A DNA stretch of 64,000 nt from Sporosarcina quadrami (lineage in GTDB: Bacteria > Bacillota > Bacilli > Bacillales_A > Planococcaceae): positions 1 to 64,000 of the forward strand of contig NZ_JACSQN010000007.1 in NCBI RefSeq assembly GCF_014836615.1. The letters run 5' to 3'. Numbering within the stretch: position 1 is the stretch's first letter; the number at the start of each line of letters is the position of its first letter. The translations under genes and the position numbers were made by a program. The notes below the pieces were generated by a model. The model saw nothing but the letters and a program-made list of their open reading frames with translations. It was not told where the DNA came from and searched no databases. Positions 16,438-25,582 of this stretch are shown piece after piece.

Positions 16438-17721
16438 TTATAATCTCCATTTTAATCTCGCATAAACCATTAGCATGACGAGATTTATAGCAGAACTGAT
16501 GACAGTTCCGTATGCAATTGCAACAGCTCCCATTGAATCGATGAGTGCATAAATAACGAGTATATTAATGCCTAACACACTAATTAAGCTGAAAATAACG
16601 GGCAACATGGAATTGCCTTTCGCATAATAAAAGCGCGTGACATATGTGTTCGCGGCTAGGAAGAACATAGACAATGTAAAAATACGGAAAATCGGCGTCG
16701 TAATCATTGTTGAATCAGGGCCAAAATTACCTCGTTCAAAGATTAATCGGACAAGCGGTTCTGCGAAAAAGAAAGCAATTGCTGTAGCAGGAATTATAAG
16801 TGCTGCTAATAACAATAGACCTTTTTTGTAAAGTTTTTTAATGGATTCATTATCTCCTTCTCCTTGTTTTTTGCTCAGAAGAGGATAAATGACTGTAGTT
16901 ACTGCAGTGATCATGATTGCTTGTGGGAAATTACTTAATTTAGATGCATAGTTGACGGCTGACATATATCCTTCACTCATTCCCGATGCAGCAATCCGTT
17001 GAATAAATGCATAAAATTGCATGGAAGCACCACCAAGAAGAATCGGTAGCGCAATTACCCACACACGTCTGACATCTTCCGATTTTCCGAGCATCGGTTT
17101 AAGTGAGTATAGCTTACTCCGTTTTACACCCACAAAAAGGAATAAGCCCATTAATAATGCACTTAACAAAGCTCCGATTCCATAAGCTGTCGGACCGTAA
17201 AAAGCGACTAATGGCGCAGATATGATGACGAACGCGGCATTATAAACTAGAATGGCAACGCTTGAAAGTTTGAATTTATCATTCAAATTCAATAAACCCG
17301 ATAGCCAGGTGGATAGAACAAGAATAACCGTTGACGGCATCATCCACATGAATAAAGAAAAGGTCATGTCAAACTGTTCAACTGACATGTCTTTAAACGC
17401 TAACCTTAATAGTGGTTGTGCAAATAGAATGGCTAATACAGTTATCGTCGTCGCCGACATTAGCACAGACGTGAACATTCGTCGGACGAACAGCGCTTTG
17501 TCGGTTTTCGACGAATGATAGACCGAAATGAAAGCAGTAGTCAATCCACCTCCGACTACAAGATAGATAAAGTTTGGAATGGTATATGCTGCGGCGATGG
17601 CATCCGCTGCTGCTGACGTCCCGAATTGATTACTGATGACCATTTCCCGCAAAAAACCAAATAGACGAGCGACAATATTAATGATCGCTACTGTGCCGAT
17701 AATTTTCAACATCTTATTCAT
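16438..17721 (-). CDS. MurJ/MviN-like lipid flippase
   Basis: 427 residues, about 12 membrane segments. The N terminus (ARLFGFLREMVISNQFG, then ADAIAAAYTIPN) matches the MviN/MurJ branch of the MOP superfamily, which moves lipid-linked sugars such as lipid II across the membrane. It is shorter than canonical MurJ (about 500 or more residues). It overlaps the upstream glycosyltransferase gene by 8 bp, so it more likely serves an exported glycan made by that enzyme than housekeeping lipid II transport. Confidence 0.85.
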   Translation of the reverse strand: MNKMLKIIGTVAIINIVARLFGFLREMVISNQFGTSAAADAIAAAYTIPNFIYLVVGGGLTTAFISVYHSSKTDKALFVRRMFTSVLMSATTITVLAILFAQPLLRLAFKDMSVEQFDMTFSLFMWMMPSTVILVLSTWLSGLLNLNDKFKLSSVAILVYNAAFVIISAPLVAFYGPTAYGIGALLSALLMGLFLFVGVKRSKLYSLKPMLGKSEDVRRVWVIALPILLGGASMQFYAFIQRIAASGMSEGYMSAVNYASKLSNFPQAIMITAVTTVIYPLLSKKQGEGDNESIKKLYKKGLLLLAALIIPATAIAFFFAEPLVRLIFERGNFGPDSTMITTPIFRIFTLSMFFLAANTYVTRFYYAKGNSMLPVIFSLISVLGINILVIYALIDSMGAVAIAYGTVISSAINLVMLMVYARLKWRL

Positions 17722-18817
17722 CGGTTTTTCGCCCTTTCGCTACACTGTCATAAATTGTCTGCAATCTTTCTGCTATTACGTCATATGTATGCTGTGCAAC
17801 TTTACATTGCATATTAGGTTTTCGGTCAGTCTGCCCTTCATTGAGCGCTTGTATAATTCCGTCAGCCAAAGAATCAGAGTTTTTCGCTTCAACTAGTATA
17901 CCTGCGTCATTATCGAGCAGATAGGATAGCCCCCCAACATTTGTCGCTACAACCGGAGTGCCCGTCGCCATGGCTTCAAGTGCAACTAAGCCGAACCCCT
18001 CATGATGTGATGGAAGGACAAATACATCTGCGGCAGACAACCATTTGGCAATTTCGATTTGTGACAGAGGTGCGTGATGCGAAATGTGCACATCATCCAT
18101 TTGTACACGCGCAGCAAAAGTCTTCATAAACTGCTCATCTTTGTCAGAACCTATTAGATGTAAAGAAGTATTAGGATAGGCATCATGAACAACTTTATAT
18201 GCATCGACTAAATCCAGAACACCTTTTGCTTCTATTAGATTACCGACAAATAAAATCATCTTTTCAGTTTGCGATATGTTTAATTCATCACGCATGTCGA
18301 CTTTCGGCAATGGCTTAAAGATTTGTGTGTCAACACCCATACTCATTGTGTGGACAAGCTCTTCACGAACGCCAAATTGTTCGATGACATCTCTTTTTAA
18401 GCGCTCTCCCACAACGATAACTGCTGATGCCTGCTGAAGAATTTCCTTTGTCATGCTAGCAATTCTTTCGCTTTTCGTGGCCATTTTATCGATATCTCCA
18501 CCATGTACAGTAACTACGTAAGGTAACCCCAACCACTTCTTCCCAAGTAATGAAATATAGCCTGTTGGAAATGCATAGTGTGCGTGTGTAACGGAAATGC
18601 TTTTTCGGTTTTTCAACATGTAGCCCAATGATTTCAAAAACCAAAAAGCATATTTCCTTATAGCATTCACTTTCCCTTTAGAAGGATCATCGATAGCAGT
18701 TACTTCAACGTCAAGACCCTTTGACCGAAGAAGATCCACTTGATTTTTTACAAAGATCCCAAATGTCGGATGTTTTTCCGATGGATACATATTACTGAAC
18801 ACAGCAATTTTTCGCAT
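17714..18817 (-). CDS. Glycosyltransferase family 4
   Basis: About 367 residues with the two-Rossmann GT-B fold of family 4. Visible: the acceptor-side start RKIAVFSNMYPSEKHPTFGIFVKNQ-type segment (about 1-25), HAHYAFPTG, VVTVHGGDID, LFVGNLIEAKGVLDL (donor domain) and the catalytic E-x7-E region PSHHEGFGLVALEAMA. It should transfer a sugar from a nucleotide donor to a growing lipid-linked or surface glycan. Start at 18817 is used; a start at 18859 adds 14 residues with no family support. It forms an operon with the flippase. Confidence 0.9.
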   Translation of the reverse strand: MRKIAVFSNMYPSEKHPTFGIFVKNQVDLLRSKGLDVEVTAIDDPSKGKVNAIRKYAFWFLKSLGYMLKNRKSISVTHAHYAFPTGYISLLGKKWLGLPYVVTVHGGDIDKMATKSERIASMTKEILQQASAVIVVGERLKRDVIEQFGVREELVHTMSMGVDTQIFKPLPKVDMRDELNISQTEKMILFVGNLIEAKGVLDLVDAYKVVHDAYPNTSLHLIGSDKDEQFMKTFAARVQMDDVHISHHAPLSQIEIAKWLSAADVFVLPSHHEGFGLVALEAMATGTPVVATNVGGLSYLLDNDAGILVEAKNSDSLADGIIQALNEGQTDRKPNMQCKVAQHTYDVIAERLQTIYDSVAKGRKTDE

Positions 18818-19089
18818 TGTTTTTTCATCCCATCTATAAGTGACTTGATTATCCACCATTTATACATTGAACGATTATAACATGACTTGAGTTCCTTTTG
18901 TGAGATTGGCATTCCTTAGCAAATCATTGGACTTTTACAGTAATATTACATTTCGCACACAAATTTTTATTAGGTATATTGCATGTAATTGTCGAAAAAT
19001 GAAAAATGAGACTACTGACTAGGTTTTCCACTATTAAACATAATGAATTTTCTGTTGATACCATTGACTTGGTAACTGCTGGAAGTGTT

Positions 19090-19117
19090 TGTAATCTGTT
19101 TGTAATACAACTGTAAT
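19090..19117 (+). promoter_or_regulatory. Triple WalR (YycF) box
   Basis: Three perfect TGTAAT hexamers at 19090, 19101 and 19112, each separated by exactly 5 bp. WalR needs two TGTWAH hexamers with this spacing; here two overlapping pairs exist. The third hexamer sits in the -35 position, 17 bp before the TATGAT -10. Confidence 0.8.
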
Positions 19118-19134
19118 CAAAATGGAGGTTTAGC

Positions 19135-19155
19135 TATGATAGGATAATCTCAGAT
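19135..19155 (+). promoter_or_regulatory. -10 TATGAT and ATCTCAGAT element
   Basis: TATGAT at 19135-19140 lies 17 bp after the last WalR hexamer. ATCTCAGAT at 19147-19155 marks the expected transcript start. The same nonamer at the same 29-nt distance precedes the NlpC/P60 gene at 295-789. Confidence 0.65.
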
Positions 19156-19202
19156 AAAGCACACTGTACGTAAACGTGCGAAAGGGGAATTTGAGAACCA
19201 TT

Positions 19203-20102
19203 ATGAAACGACTGTTTTTACTTGTGTTTGCTAGTTTACTAATATCAACGTCCATTCCTGCCATGGCCTCAGCGAATTCACCAACCTCGCTCGTCAGTAC
19301 AGCGCGGACTTACATGGGAACACCTTATTCCTATGGCGGTACAACCACTTCCGGATTCGACTGTTCAGGATATACGCAATTTGTGTTCAAGAAACAAGGG
19401 GTTTCAATTCCAAGATCGACAGGACAACAGTATGCTATGGGAACATCTGTTAAGAAAAGCGATCTTAAAACTGGCGATTTAGTATTTTTCAATACGACGG
19501 GCAGAGGGGTATCACATGTAGGTATCTCAATCGGCTCGAACAGATTCATCCACGCTTCAACTAGTAAAGGTGTTATGATTTCTTCAGTGAACGATCCTGC
19601 TTACTGGGGTAAACGCTATTTGGGGGCTAAACGGGTTGCAAGTTTTGAGAACGACAAAAAAGTCGCTTTCGAAGAACCGACAGCAACTGAAACAACTCCA
19701 AACTATGTATCTCGTGCAAAAATTGCTGAAACGCTTGTAACAGAATTAGGATTAGAACCGACAGACATTGCAAAATTCGACGATGTAGCATCTACTCATC
19801 CACAATTCGGAGCTATAAATGCTGTCAGCAATGCAGGACTTTTTTCAGGAAATGACGGGAAATTCAATCCTGATGAATCATTAACGCGTGCACAATTGGC
19901 GAAAGTAATCGTCGAAGCATTTGATTTGAAAGGATCAGCTCCTACATCTTATACGGATGTTTCTGCGGATCACTGGGCAGCAGAATATATTAATATATTA
20001 GCTTTCAATCACGTTGCAAGCGGATATGAAGATGGCAGTTTTGGTCTTAACGACAAGTTAACTGAAAAGCAATTCCAAAAAATCATCGATCGTCTGCATT
20101 AA
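19203..20102 (+). CDS. NlpC/P60 endopeptidase with C-terminal SLH repeats
   Basis: About 299 residues. Signal peptide (about 1-24, ends ASA), NlpC/P60 domain (about 28-150) with GFDCSGY, SHVGISIG and RFIHAS supplying the catalytic Cys-His-His, then two recognisable SLH repeats (GLFSGNDGKFNPDESLTRAQ and ASGYEDGSFGLNDKLTEKQ) that should bind the pyruvylated wall polymer. The catalytic domain is very like that of the gene at 295-789. ATG at 19203 is chosen as start, though AAGGGG lies rather far upstream. Transcription is predicted to be WalR-dependent. Confidence 0.9.
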   Translation: MKRLFLLVFASLLISTSIPAMASANSPTSLVSTARTYMGTPYSYGGTTTSGFDCSGYTQFVFKKQGVSIPRSTGQQYAMGTSVKKSDLKTGDLVFFNTTGRGVSHVGISIGSNRFIHASTSKGVMISSVNDPAYWGKRYLGAKRVASFENDKKVAFEEPTATETTPNYVSRAKIAETLVTELGLEPTDIAKFDDVASTHPQFGAINAVSNAGLFSGNDGKFNPDESLTRAQLAKVIVEAFDLKGSAPTSYTDVSADHWAAEYINILAFNHVASGYEDGSFGLNDKLTEKQFQKIIDRLH

Positions 20103-20117
20103 TTGCTTATGAAACTG

Positions 20118-20150
20118 GGTGCTCCGTTTTATTGGACACCTCTTTTTTTT
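20118..20150 (+). terminator. Terminator of the NlpC/P60-SLH gene
   Basis: The arms GGTG-TCC and GGA-CACC (one bulged C) are followed by a long T run. Confidence 0.8.
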
Positions 20151-20238
20151 CGAAATCCGCTAGTAATCTATCAATTTCGTCTAGATTTACATTACGATCA
20201 CTGTTAAACTAAACCTACATCTTATTTAGGAGGACAAC

Positions 20239-21969
20239 ATGAAAACGTTTAAATGGGCAGTAATCACTTCTCTGCTATTGGCTCTTGTTTCCATCGTCCC
20301 TGGACATTCTTCGGCAAAGTTCCAATTCTCGGATATCTCTCCAAGTAAGGAGTACTATGAACAAGTTCATTACATAGCCGAACTTAAAATCGTCAACGAA
20401 GCGGATAAATTTAATCCTGGTGACAAATTGAAGCGTGCACACGTAGCAAAGATGCTCGTTCTTGCTTCAAACAATCAAAACTTCTCTGCTCCAGATATGC
20501 ATTTCAAAGATTTAAAATCAGGTACAGAGCAATATGATTTCGCCAGCAAAGCTGTTGCATTAGGATTCTTACAAAAGCAACCCGATGGTAGTTTTAAGCC
20601 TAATGAATATATTAAACGCGAAGAAATGGGCTATGCCCTATCAAAGGCTTTCAAACTATCAGAAGAAATTAGTGTCGAAAAACCACTCATGTTGAGAGAC
20701 ATGAAATCCCATGAGTATGCCAAGGAAATTAACGGTCTGTACTATGCAGGTGTAACTCAAGGTGACGCGGGTAATTTCTTGCCAAACGACTATTTGACTC
20801 GTTCACAATTCGCATTATTTGTCGCACGTGCATTAAACGATACGTATAAACTACCCGTAAAACTACCAGAACAAACATCTCGCACATACTTTGCAAAAGT
20901 TGTGACCGGCGGGGACGTATTAAATGTCCGCCATCTTCCAGCTGTCACAGGCAATGTCATTCATAAGCTGAATGATGGTGAAATTGTTGAAGTCATTGGA
21001 CAAAGCGGAGATTGGTTAGTAGTCCTTGTCGATGGCAAGAACGGTTATATCCATGGTAAGTATACGAAAGAAGTAACAGTAGATACACCTTCAGACGGTG
21101 ATGTGGCAATCGACACACCTGAAGAAGAACCTGAAGTTGATGAACCAGTTATAGAAGAACCTGAAGTGACGGAGCCTGAAGAAGAGGTTGATAACACCCC
21201 TTCCCTATCCGGGTTAGTCGGAAAAGTGACAGCTTCAAGCCTCAACATAAGAAAGACCCCTAGCACATCAGCTGCCATTATTGGAAAGCTGTCTGCAGGC
21301 CAGAAAGTCGAAGTCCTTTCACTTAACGGTTATTGGGCAAAAATCAAAACTTCAAGTGGTACAGGCTATATTCATAAAAACTACTTAAAGCTTACTAATC
21401 AAACCGGAAATCCCCTTAAAGGAAGAATTATCGTCATCGATGCCGGCCATGGAGGAAAAGATCCAGGTGCATCGAGTAATAAACTGACGGAAAGCACAGT
21501 TACTTTGAATGTTGCCAAAAGAGTGGAAGCTAAATTGAAGAAAGCCGGGGCACAAGTATTGATGTCTCGCTCAAACAATACGTACCTAACATTAGAACAG
21601 CGTACTGACTTTGCCAAAAAGAATTTTGCAGAAACATTCGTCTCCATTCACGTAAATGCCGCGGGCTCTACAGCTGCGAAAGGGACGGAAGTGTATTACG
21701 ACTCTTCCACAAACCCTAACGCATCAGAGAGTAAACAATTGGCAAATAAAATTCATAACAGCATTCTAAAAGGTGCTAATATGGTGGACAGAGGAGTTCG
21801 CGATCAACGGTTCTACGTTATCCGTAATAACAATGTTGCAGCAGTATTAGTAGAATTAGGTTTCATTACAAATTCTGATGACTTCAAAAAGCTTTCAAGC
21901 GATCAATATGCAGAGATTTACGCTGAAGCAATCTATCAAGGACTTGTACAATACTATTCAGCTAATTGA
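20239..21969 (+). CDS. SLH-SH3b-N-acetylmuramoyl-L-alanine amidase
   Basis: 576 residues, exported. Signal peptide (1-27), three SLH repeats (about 30-205), SH3b domain 1 (about 220-275), an acidic E/P/V-rich linker, SH3b domain 2 (about 325-385) and a C-terminal Amidase_3 catalytic domain (about 395-572). Zinc ligands and catalytic residues are visible: His in IDAGHGGKDPG, Glu in LTESTVTLNVA, His in SIHVNAA and Glu in VLVELGFITN. It cuts the MurNAc-L-Ala bond of peptidoglycan. AGGAGG precedes the ATG. Confidence 0.94.
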   Translation: MKTFKWAVITSLLLALVSIVPGHSSAKFQFSDISPSKEYYEQVHYIAELKIVNEADKFNPGDKLKRAHVAKMLVLASNNQNFSAPDMHFKDLKSGTEQYDFASKAVALGFLQKQPDGSFKPNEYIKREEMGYALSKAFKLSEEISVEKPLMLRDMKSHEYAKEINGLYYAGVTQGDAGNFLPNDYLTRSQFALFVARALNDTYKLPVKLPEQTSRTYFAKVVTGGDVLNVRHLPAVTGNVIHKLNDGEIVEVIGQSGDWLVVLVDGKNGYIHGKYTKEVTVDTPSDGDVAIDTPEEEPEVDEPVIEEPEVTEPEEEVDNTPSLSGLVGKVTASSLNIRKTPSTSAAIIGKLSAGQKVEVLSLNGYWAKIKTSSGTGYIHKNYLKLTNQTGNPLKGRIIVIDAGHGGKDPGASSNKLTESTVTLNVAKRVEAKLKKAGAQVLMSRSNNTYLTLEQRTDFAKKNFAETFVSIHVNAAGSTAAKGTEVYYDSSTNPNASESKQLANKIHNSILKGANMVDRGVRDQRFYVIRNNNVAAVLVELGFITNSDDFKKLSSDQYAEIYAEAIYQGLVQYYSAN

Positions 21970-21977
21970 TAGAGTAT

Positions 21978-22013
21978 GCCGGAAAGGAGATAATTCTTCT
22001 TTCCGGCTTTTTT
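21978..22013 (+). terminator. Terminator of the amidase gene
   Basis: The arms GCCGGAAAG and CTTTCCGGC, then six T. Confidence 0.9.
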
Positions 22014-22162
22014 CATCTATCAATCTATAAGTTTACAGAAAATTAATTTGTTCTTTATTTTTGATAATGGTACACTTAAATTGAACTTATTTTCATCATT
22101 ATTCCATCTTTGTTTATTATTTTGAAATAATGGTGGATAAAAAAGAAAAGGGAAGGTGTCCT

Positions 22163-24328
22163 ATGTCAAAGAAATATTTCAAAGGTGTTGCGGCATCCAT
22201 GCTTCTATTTAGCGTGGCCGGTATTACACCAGTAGCAGTATCAGCAGAAGAAGCTTCAAAAGACTTTTCAATGACGGTTTTCCACACGAATGACACGCAC
22301 GCTCATTTGAAAGACATTTCGTATTTTTCCGCATTATTAAAAGCAAAGCGTGCTGAAACTCCGCACAATGTTCTTCTGAATGCTGGTGATGTTTTCTCTG
22401 GTACATTATATTTCAATGAATTCCAAGGTCAAGCGGATCTTGCATTCATGAACTACTTTGGTTATGATGCGATGACTTTCGGTAATCATGAGTTTGACCT
22501 TGGTTCATCAGAAGATGGTCATAAGGCTCTTGCTGAATTCATAAAAGGCGCTAAGTTCCCATTCGTTTCAGCTAACGTCGATTTCTCTGCAGACGCTAAC
22601 TTTGAAGGCTTACAAACGAAAGGAATTGCTGCAGAACCGGAAGATGGAAAGATCTTTAATGGTATTGTAAAAGAAGTGAATGGTGAAAAGGTCGGTATTT
22701 TTGGTTTAACAACAAAAGAGACTGAGGACATTTCAAGTCCGGAAAAGATTACGTTCACGAATTATATTACAGAAGCAAAAGAAGCTGTTGCAGCATTTGA
22801 AGAAATAGGTGTCAATAAAATTATTGCACTTACTCATATTGGTTTCGATGATAACGCGGCAGTTGATAATGACCAGGAATTAGCTAAGAACGTTCCAGGC
22901 ATCGATATTATTGTTGGCGGTCACACGCATTCAAAATTAGAGGAGCCTAAAGTGATTGAAGGGACTTCTGGTCCTGTCATCATTGTACAAGCTGACCAAT
23001 ACCATAATGTCCTTGGTCAATTAGATGTCACTTTTGATGAAAATGGTGTCGTAAAAGAATTTAACGGTGTCCTTCATACTGTTGACACAAAAGAAGGAGA
23101 AAAAGATCCTGAAGCAGAAAAGATGTTACAACCTTTCTTCGAAAAAGTCGAAGCCACTATGACATCACCGACAGGAGGAGTAGCTGAAGTATTTTTAAGC
23201 GGTCTACGTGGTCTCGGTGGTGTTCGGGCAGGTGAAACAAACCTCGGAAATATTATTACAGATGGCATGCTTGGAAAAGCGAAAGAAATTGACCCTGAAG
23301 TTACAATTGCATTTCAAAATGGTGGAGGCATCCGGTCTTCCATCGACAAAGGAGAAATCACTTTCGGTGAAGTTTTGACTGTCCTGCCTTTCGGGAATAA
23401 TCTTGCAATTATGCAATTAAGTGGGGCCGAAATACGTGAGACATTTGAGCATTCCTTAAAAGAATATCCAAAAGAAAACGGTGGGTTTTTACATGTTGCT
23501 GGCATGAAAGTAGTCTTTGACGGAACCGCAGAACCGGGTAAACGTATTGTCTCCTTGAAAATCAATGGAGAAGAAGTTGAAGCAGACAAAATGTACAAGG
23601 CTGCAACAAATGTCTTTACCGCTAGAGGTGGGGACGGCTTTGAAGCATTAGGCAAAGCATATGAAGAAGGACGTGCAAGTGAACCTGGTTTTAGTGACTG
23701 GGAAAACCTTGCGGATCATGTAAAATCGCTCAACAAAATTCCCACTGGACTTGAAGGACGAATTATTGCAACTGTGCCTTATAGTGATGTAAATGAAAAT
23801 CACTGGTCATACGCATACATTTCCGATTTATACTATCGTGATATTTTAACTGATGACGCCACTTTCAAACCTGGAGAACAAATCACTCGTGCAGAAATGG
23901 TTTCTTGGATTGTTAAAGCACAAGATTTAAAATCTACTGGAGATGCACCTTTCTCTGATCTTGATGGACTATCTGATGATTTGAAGACTACTATTGCAGC
24001 AGCTTACGAGAATGGCATCATTAAAGGAACTGACGGCAAGTTCATGCCAAATGATAAAGTGACACGTGCACAATTTGCATTGATTCTTGATCGCGCTCTC
24101 GAAAAGTACACAGGCGAAAAATACACAGCAACAGAAAAAGCACCTTACTCCGACTTCGGTAAGTACTCTGAAGACGCGGTAAATGCAATTTCCATGTTGC
24201 ATGATTATGGCATTGCTACAGGCTATGAAGGTAAATTTATGCCTGAACAATTTACAACACATCAGCAAGCAGCTAAAATCATTTCAAACTTCATCTATGC
24301 GACAAAGCAAGTGAAAAAGGCAGAATAA
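22163..24328 (+). CDS. 5'-nucleotidase/UshA-type metallophosphatase with SLH repeats
   Basis: 721 residues, exported and wall-anchored. Signal peptide (about 1-28), metallophosphatase domain with HTNDTHAHL, NAGDVFSG, FGNHEFD and GGHTHS metal-binding motifs, then the 5'-nucleotidase C-terminal domain (QNGGGIRSSI, ARGGDGFEAL), and three SLH repeats (about residues 545-715). The family strips phosphate from extracellular nucleotides or 2',3'-cyclic nucleotides; the exact substrate cannot be read from sequence. Start at 22163 is supported by GGAAGGTG; the upstream reading from 22130 lacks one. Confidence 0.93.
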   Translation: MSKKYFKGVAASMLLFSVAGITPVAVSAEEASKDFSMTVFHTNDTHAHLKDISYFSALLKAKRAETPHNVLLNAGDVFSGTLYFNEFQGQADLAFMNYFGYDAMTFGNHEFDLGSSEDGHKALAEFIKGAKFPFVSANVDFSADANFEGLQTKGIAAEPEDGKIFNGIVKEVNGEKVGIFGLTTKETEDISSPEKITFTNYITEAKEAVAAFEEIGVNKIIALTHIGFDDNAAVDNDQELAKNVPGIDIIVGGHTHSKLEEPKVIEGTSGPVIIVQADQYHNVLGQLDVTFDENGVVKEFNGVLHTVDTKEGEKDPEAEKMLQPFFEKVEATMTSPTGGVAEVFLSGLRGLGGVRAGETNLGNIITDGMLGKAKEIDPEVTIAFQNGGGIRSSIDKGEITFGEVLTVLPFGNNLAIMQLSGAEIRETFEHSLKEYPKENGGFLHVAGMKVVFDGTAEPGKRIVSLKINGEEVEADKMYKAATNVFTARGGDGFEALGKAYEEGRASEPGFSDWENLADHVKSLNKIPTGLEGRIIATVPYSDVNENHWSYAYISDLYYRDILTDDATFKPGEQITRAEMVSWIVKAQDLKSTGDAPFSDLDGLSDDLKTTIAAAYENGIIKGTDGKFMPNDKVTRAQFALILDRALEKYTGEKYTATEKAPYSDFGKYSEDAVNAISMLHDYGIATGYEGKFMPEQFTTHQQAAKIISNFIYATKQVKKAE

Positions 24329-24333
24329 TAGTA

Positions 24334-24373
24334 AATAGAACCTCATCCGTGTTAGTGCGGATGAGGTTCTATT
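24334..24373. terminator. Bidirectional terminator between nucleotidase and CapA-like genes
   Basis: Perfect 16-bp arms (AATAGAACCTCATCCG and complement) with an 8-nt loop. It touches the stop codon of the convergent gene at 24373. Confidence 0.9.
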
Positions 24374-25449
24374 TAGTTTGCAGACAAGCCTACTTGTCTT
24401 TCAACCCATGCTTCATTAAAATTCACTGCACTTCCCGCTTCACTTAATGGGACGACAATGAATTTCCGGTTTTTATCACGACTGACGGCTGTCGGATAAA
24501 ATGAAGCAGGACCAGTCGTTATCTGCGTACGCCCAGCGACTACGTTTTTAAATACTTGAACTTGTGCAATTCCTCCAATATTAGTGGAATCAAATTGCTG
24601 GGCAGAATAAAAATTCCCTATAGAGTAAAATACTTTTGTCTTTCCAATTTCGGTATACGATTGCAACACATGTGGATGATGGCCAAAAATGATGTCCGCT
24701 CCCGCACTTGCAAGTATGATTGCAAGCTCCTTTTGCTTTTCGGAAGGTTGTAACGCATATTCATTCCCCCAATGCACAGAGACGACCGTGAGATCTGCCA
24801 GCATATTCATATCCTGAATGTCTTGCTCTATCCGTTGCTTGTCAGTTAGCGAAACCATATAGTCCTTTCCAGCAGGAGTCGGCATTCCGTTCAAACCATA
24901 TGTGTAAGCGAGTATACCGACTTGAATGCCATTCACTTCAACAATACGTTTCGTCTCACTGTCTTTTTCTGACTCATAGGCGCCGACATACGGCATATTG
25001 TATACTTTCATATTTGCAATCGCTCGTAACAAACCTGCACCTGTTTGATCCATCGTATGGTTATTTGCAATTGACAGCATATCGACGCCATTATTTTTCA
25101 AGTCTCTAATTATATGTTTTGGGCTATTGAATAGTGGATAGCCAGACAAGCCAAGTTCAACTCCACCAGGCAAAGATTCTTGATTAGCGAGAAGAAAATC
25201 GATGGACCTCATTTTGTCCTTCACAGCCGCAAATGAAGGATTGAAATCTGCATATGTGTAGAGCGGATTGTGTAACAGAATATCTCCAACCATTCCGATT
25301 GTGGCTACAGATGAATGCATTTTGATATCAAGCTTCCCCGGCTTGCATTTCAGTGGTTCAAAATTAGCTACAGGCTCTATTACTTCCTGTTCAGAGCAAC
25401 CTGCACATAATCCTATGAGTATCATAAGTAAAACTACCATCCATCTCAA
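24373..25449 (-). CDS. CapA-family lipoprotein (metallophosphatase-like)
   Basis: 358 residues. The lipoprotein signal ends IGLCAGC (Cys18). The rest is a CapA/PgsA domain: GMVGDILLHNP, ANQESLPG, IANNHTMDQTGAG, VVSVHWGNEY and IIFGHHPHVLQ are the conserved metal-binding blocks. In B. anthracis CapA takes part in poly-gamma-glutamate export. No capB, capC or capD lies nearby, so a role in another surface polymer is as likely. Confidence 0.88.
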   Translation of the reverse strand: MRWMVVLLMILIGLCAGCSEQEVIEPVANFEPLKCKPGKLDIKMHSSVATIGMVGDILLHNPLYTYADFNPSFAAVKDKMRSIDFLLANQESLPGGVELGLSGYPLFNSPKHIIRDLKNNGVDMLSIANNHTMDQTGAGLLRAIANMKVYNMPYVGAYESEKDSETKRIVEVNGIQVGILAYTYGLNGMPTPAGKDYMVSLTDKQRIEQDIQDMNMLADLTVVSVHWGNEYALQPSEKQKELAIILASAGADIIFGHHPHVLQSYTEIGKTKVFYSIGNFYSAQQFDSTNIGGIAQVQVFKNVVAGRTQITTGPASFYPTAVSRDKNRKFIVVPLSEAGSAVNFNEAWVERQVGLSAN

Positions 25450-25534
25450 TGCACTATCCCCAATCTACGCACTTGACGTATATTCCTATTTTTCCATTAT
25501 ACCCCACAACCAATAATGTGGATAGACACACAGC

Positions 25535-25568
25535 AAAACGAGTGCCTAAGATTGAAGGCACTCGTTTT
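25535..25568 (-). terminator. Terminator of the chemoreceptor gene
   Basis: Perfect 13-bp arms AAAACGAGTGCCT and AGGCACTCGTTTT with an 8-nt loop. Confidence 0.85.
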
Positions 25569-25582
25569 GTTTTATATGTTAG

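Larger units (their letters stand above)
18818..19202. other. Divergent intergenic region with WalR-controlled promoter
   Basis: About 385 nt between the divergent glycosyltransferase and NlpC/P60-SLH genes. The right part holds the WalR boxes, a -10 and a leader of about 55 nt, listed separately. The left part (about 18860-19080) is AT-rich with no gene visible. Confidence 0.7.
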
